DNA of 26,136 nt from DAOTTI01 sp034437795 (lineage in GTDB: Bacteria; Chloroflexota; UBA11872; UBA12225): assembly GCA_034437795.1 (NCBI GenBank), contig DAOTTI010000140.1, positions 1 through 26,136 on the forward strand, in the 5' to 3' direction. The position numbers and the translations under genes were made by a program. Shown here one piece after another: positions 21,093 to 26,136 of the stretch (position 1 is the first letter of the stretch; the number at the start of each line of letters is the position of its first letter). Below the pieces are notes generated by a model. That model made no database searches and was not told the origin of the DNA. It saw only the letters and a program-made list of their open reading frames with translations.

Positions 21093-22742
21093 ATGTTGCG
21101 CGCGAAACGATTTGGAGCCGGCGCCCTGGCCGCGGGGCTCTCGGCGGCGCTCACCCTGCCGCTGGCTGCCCTGTTCCTGGCCATCGCGCCTGAGGCCCCG
21201 GAGACTGGCGCATCCAGCCACCGCGAGGCGCCACGGATCTCCCAGGATCCGGCCGCCGACGCCACCGACTTCTACATGTTCACCAGCCCGGAGGGCAACG
21301 GGACGGTCACCTTGATCGCCAACTACTACCCCATGACCCTGCCGCCGGCCGGCCCCAACTTCTATCGCTTCGGAGATGACGTGCTCTACGCCATCAAGAT
21401 CGACAACAACGGCGACAACCGGGCGGACATCACCTATGAGTTCCGCTTCGCCACTGCCGTCCGGAACAACAAGACCTTCCTCTACAACACGGGGCCAATC
21501 ACATCGATCGATGATCCGGACCTGAACGTCTATCAGACCTACACCGTGACCAGGATCGACGGTGCGGGGCGCCGCGAGCTTGCCCGCGATCTGCCGGTGG
21601 CGCCCTGGAACATCGGCCCGCGCTCCTATCCCGAGGGCTACGACAAGGTAGCGGCCCAGGCCGTCAAGTCCCTCGGAGCGGGGAACGGCCAGGTCTTCGC
21701 TGGGCCGCGGGACGACCCCTTCTTCGTCGACTTCTCGCTCTTCGACCTGCTGGGCATCCGCAAGCTGCCGGGTAACGCCGGCGGTGGCGTGGATGGGCTG
21801 GCCGGCCTGAACGTGCTGAGCATCGTCCTGCAAGTCCCCATTACCCAGCTGACGGCGGACGGACAGCCGGTCTCCGGCCTTGGGTCGCCCAACGCCGTCA
21901 TCGGCGGCTGGACGACGGCCAGCCGGCAGCGGACGAGGGTGCTCGACCCCCTCGGCGCGGCGCGGGGCGAGGGCGAGTGGGTGCAGGTGTCGCGCCTGGG
22001 CCATCCGCTGGTGAACGAGGTGGTGATCCCGCTGGCGCTCAAGGATGCCTTCAACTCCATCAGCCCGGACCAGGATGTGGCCGCGGGGGCCCTGCCCCTG
22101 GTGCAGCGCCCGGAGGTGGAGGGGCTGCTGAAGGCCCTGTATGGCCTGAAGGTGCCGGAGCGGGAGCGCGCCGACCTCGTCGCCATCTTCCTCACCGGCA
22201 TCCCCGGCTCCGTGCTGGGCCTGCCGGGCGCCACCGCGCCGATGAACGTCCCCAGCGGGGCCAGCACGGGTAGCGAGATGCTGCGCCTGAACCTGGCCAC
22301 GCCCCCCACCAAGATCGGGGAGGGCAACCGCATGGGGGCGCTGGGTGGCGACGTGCTCGGCTTCCCCAATGGCCGGCGCCTGACCGACGACGTGGTAGAC
22401 ATCGCCATCCAGGCCGTGGCCGGGGCGACGCTGCCGCTGGTCGATCCGAGCTACACGCCTGATCCGCTGGCCACCCAGCTGGGCGACGGCATCAACGAGA
22501 ACGACCGGCCCTTCATGCCGGCCTTCCCGTACCTGGCGCCGCCGCACGAGGGCTTCCGCTTCGCCTTCACGCAGCCGTTCCCCTTCATTCGCTGCGGGAG
22601 CGGGCGCGTGTTCCGCCTCAACCCCGACGGCTCGCTCGGCCGGTACGTGGATCAGCCGTCCATTATCGGTACTGCGCCCATCCTGCAGCAGAGCGCGACC
22701 GTCTCGCCGGAGCAGATCCGCGCCATCTGCGGGACGAACTAA
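21093..22742 (+). CDS. Secreted DUF4331-domain protein
   Basis: A 549-residue protein with a basic N-terminus, a hydrophobic segment (about 8-32) and a likely signal peptide cleavage before SSHREAP. The mature start SSHREAPRISQDPAADATDF is the hallmark opening of DUF4331. The rest contains the repeated features of the family, including RFGDDVLYAIKIDNNGDN, NEVVIPLALKDAFNS and a conserved GRRLTDDVVDIAIQ near the C-terminus. The function of DUF4331 is not established. It is exported and has no obvious catalytic motif. The start is ATG 21093, with AAGGAG 6 nt upstream. Frames that reach back to 20949 add an unlikely Arg-rich extension. A strong hairpin follows the stop, then genes for a TPR protein and a NicO transporter. 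Confidence 0.9.
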   Translation: MLRAKRFGAGALAAGLSAALTLPLAALFLAIAPEAPETGASSHREAPRISQDPAADATDFYMFTSPEGNGTVTLIANYYPMTLPPAGPNFYRFGDDVLYAIKIDNNGDNRADITYEFRFATAVRNNKTFLYNTGPITSIDDPDLNVYQTYTVTRIDGAGRRELARDLPVAPWNIGPRSYPEGYDKVAAQAVKSLGAGNGQVFAGPRDDPFFVDFSLFDLLGIRKLPGNAGGGVDGLAGLNVLSIVLQVPITQLTADGQPVSGLGSPNAVIGGWTTASRQRTRVLDPLGAARGEGEWVQVSRLGHPLVNEVVIPLALKDAFNSISPDQDVAAGALPLVQRPEVEGLLKALYGLKVPERERADLVAIFLTGIPGSVLGLPGATAPMNVPSGASTGSEMLRLNLATPPTKIGEGNRMGALGGDVLGFPNGRRLTDDVVDIAIQAVAGATLPLVDPSYTPDPLATQLGDGINENDRPFMPAFPYLAPPHEGFRFAFTQPFPFIRCGSGRVFRLNPDGSLGRYVDQPSIIGTAPILQQSATVSPEQIRAICGTN

Positions 22743-22773
22743 TCCCACTTCCTGGCCGGCCTGCCGGCTTGCT

Positions 22774-22806
22774 CACCTCCTCTCCAGCCTGGCTGGAGAG
22801 GAGGTG
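22774..22806 (+). terminator. Perfect 15-bp stem hairpin after the DUF4331 gene
   Basis: CACCTCCTCTCCAGC pairs without mismatch with GCTGGAGAGGAGGTG around the loop CTG. It lies 31 nt after the stop at 22742. No T-run follows, but the stem is strong. It may end or attenuate transcription before the TPR gene, whose start is 231 nt further on. The rest of that spacer holds only a CCCCGGGG palindrome and no recognisable gene. Confidence 0.55.
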
Positions 22807-23037
22807 CCCCGGGGCTGCGGACAAGCACAGCGCCGGGGCAGACGCACGATGGCCGTTGCGCGGATCGCCCGCGGGCGCCCGCAGCGGACGGCCGCGGCCA
22901 GGCCCGGGATGGCAGCCGAATGGGTACGGGAGCGGGCAGCCGCCGGCCATTCACGAGCCGGCAGGGCGCGGGGTAGCCAGAGTTCTGACCCATTGATCAC
23001 AGTCGCTGGTGCGCGTCACTGGTGAGAGAGGACGGTT

Positions 23038-24453
23038 ATGGCGGGATCCGCACGGTGGGCATCACTACTCCTGATGGCATCGTTGGGCGCCGCCCTGCTG
23101 GCTGGGGCGACACGCGCGCCCCTGCTCGGGCAGCAGGTCCTGCAGGCCACGGGGCGGCGGCCGGCCGGCTTGGCGGCGACGATCGCGACGCGAGCGGCGG
23201 CGCTCGAGTCTGGCGCCCCTGCCGTGCCGCCGGCCATCGCGGGGGCGAGGGCGCCGGCCGAGTCGGCGACGGATGCGGCCGTGCGGCAGATGCAGGACCG
23301 GCTCGGCGCCAATCCGGCCGATCCCATGCGCGACGCGGCCTACGCGCAGCTGGGCACGCTCTATCTCCAGAAGGCGCGGGAGACGGGTGACCCGACCTAT
23401 TACGTCAAGGCGGAGGAGGCCCTCCAGCGGTCCCTGACCCTGGCGCCGGCGAATGCCGCCGCGGTGCTGGGCATGGGGTGGCTGCACCTGGCCCGCCATC
23501 AGTTCGCCGACGCCTTGGAGTGGGGAGAGCGGGCGCGAACGCTCTCACCCTTCAGCTCCGCGCCGTACGGCGTGATCGGGGACGCCCTGATCGAGCTTGG
23601 CCGCTACGCCGAGGCCACGGAGGCGATCCAGGCGATGGTGGATCGCCGGCCGGACGTCACGTCGCTGGCGCGCGTCTCCTACGTGCGGGAGCTCCATGGC
23701 GACCTGCCGGGCGCGCTCTACGCCATGTGGCAGGCCGTGACGGCGGGGAACGACGCGACCGAGAGCACACAGTGGGCGCGCGTCCAGCTCGGCCACCTGT
23801 ATTTCCTGGCCGGCGACCTGGACGCGGCGGAGGGCGCCTACCGCCAGGCGCTGGCCTACCTGCCGGATTACCCCCATGGCCTGGCCGGGCTGGCGAAGGT
23901 AGCAGCGGCGCGGGGCCGGCTCAAGGAGGCGAGCGCTCTCTACGAGCGTACGCTCAGCATCGCGCCGTTGCCGGAGTACGCCATTGCCTTGGGGGAGGTC
24001 TATCGCGCGGCGGGCGACGCCTCCGGCGCGGCCAGGCAGGATGCCCTGGTCCGCGCCATCGCTCGCCTGCAGCGGGCCGGTGGCGTCGACCTCGATTCGG
24101 AGCTGATCCTGTTCGAGGTCGACCAGGCCAAAGACGGGCAGGAGATCGAAGCAGCGCTGGACGCCGCTCGCCGGCAGTACGACCGCCGCCCGGCCAGCAT
24201 CCACGCGGCCGGCGCCCTGGCCTGGGCGCTCTACCGCGCGGGGCGGGCCGAGGAGGCGCTGCCCTACGCCCGCCAGGCCCTCCGCCTGGGTACCAATGAT
24301 CCGGTGACGCTCTTTCACGCCGGCGCCATCGCGGCCGCGGCCGGGGAGAGACCGGCGGCGCGAGACTATCTGGCCGGCGCCCTGGCGCGGAACCCGCGCT
24401 TCCACCCGCGGCTCGCGCCGGAAGCACGGCGGCTCCTGGAGGAACTGCGATGA
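23038..24453 (+). CDS. Exported tetratricopeptide-repeat protein
   Basis: A 471-residue protein with an N-terminal hydrophobic segment (about 6-24) that looks like a signal peptide or anchor. From about residue 95 it is built of TPR-like helix pairs, for example AEEALQRSLTLAPANAAAVL, then FADALEWGERARTLSPFSS, LDAAEGAYRQALAYLPDYP, and LKEASALYERTLSIAPLPEY, with a last set near 375-440. TPR arrays scaffold protein contacts, and no enzyme motif is seen. The start is ATG 23038 with AGAGGA 6-7 nt upstream. The stop overlaps the ATG of the NicO gene (ATGA), so the two products are made together and may act on one process at the envelope. Confidence 0.88.
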   Translation: MAGSARWASLLLMASLGAALLAGATRAPLLGQQVLQATGRRPAGLAATIATRAAALESGAPAVPPAIAGARAPAESATDAAVRQMQDRLGANPADPMRDAAYAQLGTLYLQKARETGDPTYYVKAEEALQRSLTLAPANAAAVLGMGWLHLARHQFADALEWGERARTLSPFSSAPYGVIGDALIELGRYAEATEAIQAMVDRRPDVTSLARVSYVRELHGDLPGALYAMWQAVTAGNDATESTQWARVQLGHLYFLAGDLDAAEGAYRQALAYLPDYPHGLAGLAKVAAARGRLKEASALYERTLSIAPLPEYAIALGEVYRAAGDASGAARQDALVRAIARLQRAGGVDLDSELILFEVDQAKDGQEIEAALDAARRQYDRRPASIHAAGALAWALYRAGRAEEALPYARQALRLGTNDPVTLFHAGAIAAAAGERPAARDYLAGALARNPRFHPRLAPEARRLLEELR

Positions 24454-26136
24454 ACCGAACTCACTGCTCGCGCCATCCCGTCCCCGACAGGGCCCATGGG
24501 AGAACGGTAGCGCGGCTGGCCGCGGCGCTGCTGCTGGCTATGGCCGTGCTCCTCTGGCCGGCCGGCGTGGGACTGGCCCATCCGCTGGGCAACTTCACTG
24601 TCAACCGCTACAGCCGGCTCGAGCTCTCATCTGGCGGCCTGCGCCTGCGCTACGTCCTGGACATGGCGGAGATCCCCACCTTTCAGGTGATGCCGTCGCT
24701 TGACGCCAGCGGGGACGGAACGATCACCGACGCCGAGCAGCGCGCCTACGCCGCCACGGCGCTCAGGCAGATCGCGAGCCGGTTACGTCTGGCCGTCGAC
24801 GGCCAAGACCAGGTCCTGCAGGTCACGTCCGCAGAGCTGGAGCTGCTGCCCGGCCAGGCCGGCCTGCCGACCTTGCGCCTGACGGCCTGGTTCGAGGCGC
24901 CGGCCGTGGCTCCGCTCGTCGACCGGGCGCGGGCGTCGGGCCGGGGGGTCCGGCTGGAGTTTCGTGACGACAACGACCCGCAGCGGGCCGGCTGGCGTGA
25001 GATCGTGGTGCGCGCGGAGGATGGCCTGGCGCTCCAGGCGCCGGCCGGGGCGCCGCTCCCCCTCCGCGACATCAGTGATGAGCTCCGCGCCTATCCCGAA
25101 GACCTGCTGCAAAGCCCGCCCAGCATGTACGCGGTGGAGATGGTGGTGCTCGCCGCCGGCCAGGTGCCGGGGGACACCGCGGCGGCCGCGCCCGCAAGCG
25201 GGCGGCGAGGGAGCGCCGCGGGCCTCTCGGTCTCACGCGGCGGAGACGGATTTGGCGCGCTGTTCGCCCGGGCGACCAGGGGCGCGCTCACTCCCGGCCT
25301 TGTGGTCGCAGCCCTCCTCGCCGCCATGGCGCTCGGCGGGATGCACGCCATGTCCCCGGGACACGGCAAGACCATCGTCGGCGCCTATCTGGTGGGGTCA
25401 CGCGGCACGCCCCGCCACGCCCTCTTCCTGGGGCTGACGGTGACCGCGGTGCACACGGCCGGCGTGTTCGCGCTCGGGCTGGCTACCCTGCTGGCCTCGC
25501 AGTACTTCCTGCCGGAGCGCATCTATCCCTGGCTGAGCCTGGCGTCCGGCCTGCTCGTGCTCGGCGTCGGCCTGGCGCTGGTCCGCTCCCGCTGGCGGGC
25601 AGCGCGCCTCAGGCCGGGCCAGGCGCACGACCAGCACGCGCCCCCGCACGGCGACGGCGCCGCGCTCGTGCACGACCACGGCTTCGGCGCGCACCGCCAC
25701 GCCGTCGGGCAGCTAGACGGCGCGCCGGTCACCTGGCGCAGCCTGCTGGCGCTGGGGATCTCCGGCGGGCTCCTCCCCTGCCCGTCGGCCCTGGTGGTGA
25801 TGCTGGGGGCCATTGCCCTGCACCAGGTGGCACTGGGGCTGGCGCTCATCACCGCCTTCAGCCTGGGTCTGGCCGGCACGCTGGTGGCCATCGGCCTCCT
25901 GATGGTCTTCTCCGCGCGGGCGGCCGGCCGGATGCGCCTGACACAGCGCCTTGGACTGGCGCGCCGGCGGACGCTGGCGGGCGCCATCAGGCTGATCCCC
26001 CTGGCCAGCGCCGGCGTCGTGACCCTGGCGGGCGCAGCGCTCACGCTCGACGCCTGGCGGCAGCTGGGATGGGCAGCGGCCCTGGCGTGGCCGGCGGCGC
26101 GCGGGCTTGCGCCGGCAGGGCTGGCGCTGGCCGTGG
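24450..26136 (+). CDS. NicO/RcnA-like nickel-cobalt transporter, 3' end outside window
   Basis: The frame is open from ATG 24450 to the window edge (562 codons). GGAGGA lies 6 nt upstream, inside the TPR gene, and the ATG overlaps that gene's stop. A hydrophobic segment at about 20-41 is a signal peptide or helix. An extracytoplasmic domain follows, with DASGDGTITDAE at 85-96, a canonical EF-hand calcium loop. Membrane helices begin near 280. The first carries MHAMSPGHGKT (about 298-308), the HxxxPGHGK motif of the NicO/RcnA family. A His-rich loop follows near 390-420, then GGLLPCPSALVVM near 437-449. These are metal-transporter features. Nickel or cobalt is inferred from the family, and direction (import or export) is not clear. 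Confidence 0.88.
   Translation, partial: MNRTHCSRHPVPDRAHGRTVARLAAALLLAMAVLLWPAGVGLAHPLGNFTVNRYSRLELSSGGLRLRYVLDMAEIPTFQVMPSLDASGDGTITDAEQRAYAATALRQIASRLRLAVDGQDQVLQVTSAELELLPGQAGLPTLRLTAWFEAPAVAPLVDRARASGRGVRLEFRDDNDPQRAGWREIVVRAEDGLALQAPAGAPLPLRDISDELRAYPEDLLQSPPSMYAVEMVVLAAGQVPGDTAAAAPASGRRGSAAGLSVSRGGDGFGALFARATRGALTPGLVVAALLAAMALGGMHAMSPGHGKTIVGAYLVGSRGTPRHALFLGLTVTAVHTAGVFALGLATLLASQYFLPERIYPWLSLASGLLVLGVGLALVRSRWRAARLRPGQAHDQHAPPHGDGAALVHDHGFGAHRHAVGQLDGAPVTWRSLLALGISGGLLPCPSALVVMLGAIALHQVALGLALITAFSLGLAGTLVAIGLLMVFSARAAGRMRLTQRLGLARRRTLAGAIRLIPLASAGVVTLAGAALTLDAWRQLGWAAALAWPAARGLAPAGLALAV

Noticed and set aside
20937..22748. 603-codon open frame antisense to the DUF4331 gene
   Set aside because: It is an Arg/Gly/His-rich shadow of a gene with clear family features and a signal peptide, as expected in GC-rich DNA.

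Overview
The window is a stretch of GC-rich bacterial chromosome with about 17 supported protein genes, many with GTG/TTG starts and good Shine-Dalgarno sequences. No rRNA, tRNA, transposase or phage gene was seen. The gene mix suggests a GC-rich Chloroflexota, possibly Thermomicrobia-like. The clues are a STAND-like ATPase ending in a helix-turn-helix, a DUF4331/TPR/NicO cassette, a HEPN/MNT pair, and intergenic spacers full of short GC-rich repeats. The lineage is an inference from gene content and style, not from a marker gene.

Layout. 1-899 (-): a lipid kinase cut by the window edge. 900-1363: a non-coding spacer with three 27-bp repeats at an exact 61-bp pitch. 1364-2445 (-): a PAP2 phosphatase translationally coupled to a small Cys-rich protein. 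2615-4012 (+): an unknown membrane protein. 4013-4502: a repeat-rich spacer. 4503-7079 (+): a cytoplasmic gamma-glutamyltransferase-family enzyme and a CBS-pair protein. 7083-10723 (-): a likely operon of a TIM-barrel sugar isomerase, a TauE/SafE exporter and a phosphoglucose-isomerase-like protein. 11216-12042 (-): an MNT nucleotidyltransferase beside a broken HEPN gene. 12245-16195 (-): two ABC exporter half-transporters that look like a heterodimer, separated by a 15-bp minisatellite. 16422-17871 (-): an ECF sigma factor and its membrane anti-sigma factor. 18174-26136 (+): a STAND-like ATPase with a C-terminal HTH, an NTF2-like protein, then a secreted DUF4331 protein, a secreted TPR protein and a nickel/cobalt-type (NicO) transporter running off the end.

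How the genes may work together. The sigma/anti-sigma pair is a membrane-signalling switch. It stands back to back with the ATPase gene and close to the envelope cassette (DUF4331, TPR, NicO). The TPR and NicO genes overlap by ATGA, so they are co-translated, and the NicO protein carries an EF-hand-like loop and a His-rich loop that suggest metal handling. A regulatory link between the sigma factor and this cassette is plausible but not shown. The most unusual non-coding features are the 61-bp-pitch repeats, the duplicated in-frame start region of the sugar isomerase, the 15-bp minisatellite in the ABC operon, the 11-bp-phased TGAGC repeats after the ATPase, and a 12-codon leader ORF with an extended Shine-Dalgarno sequence upstream of the DUF4331 gene.
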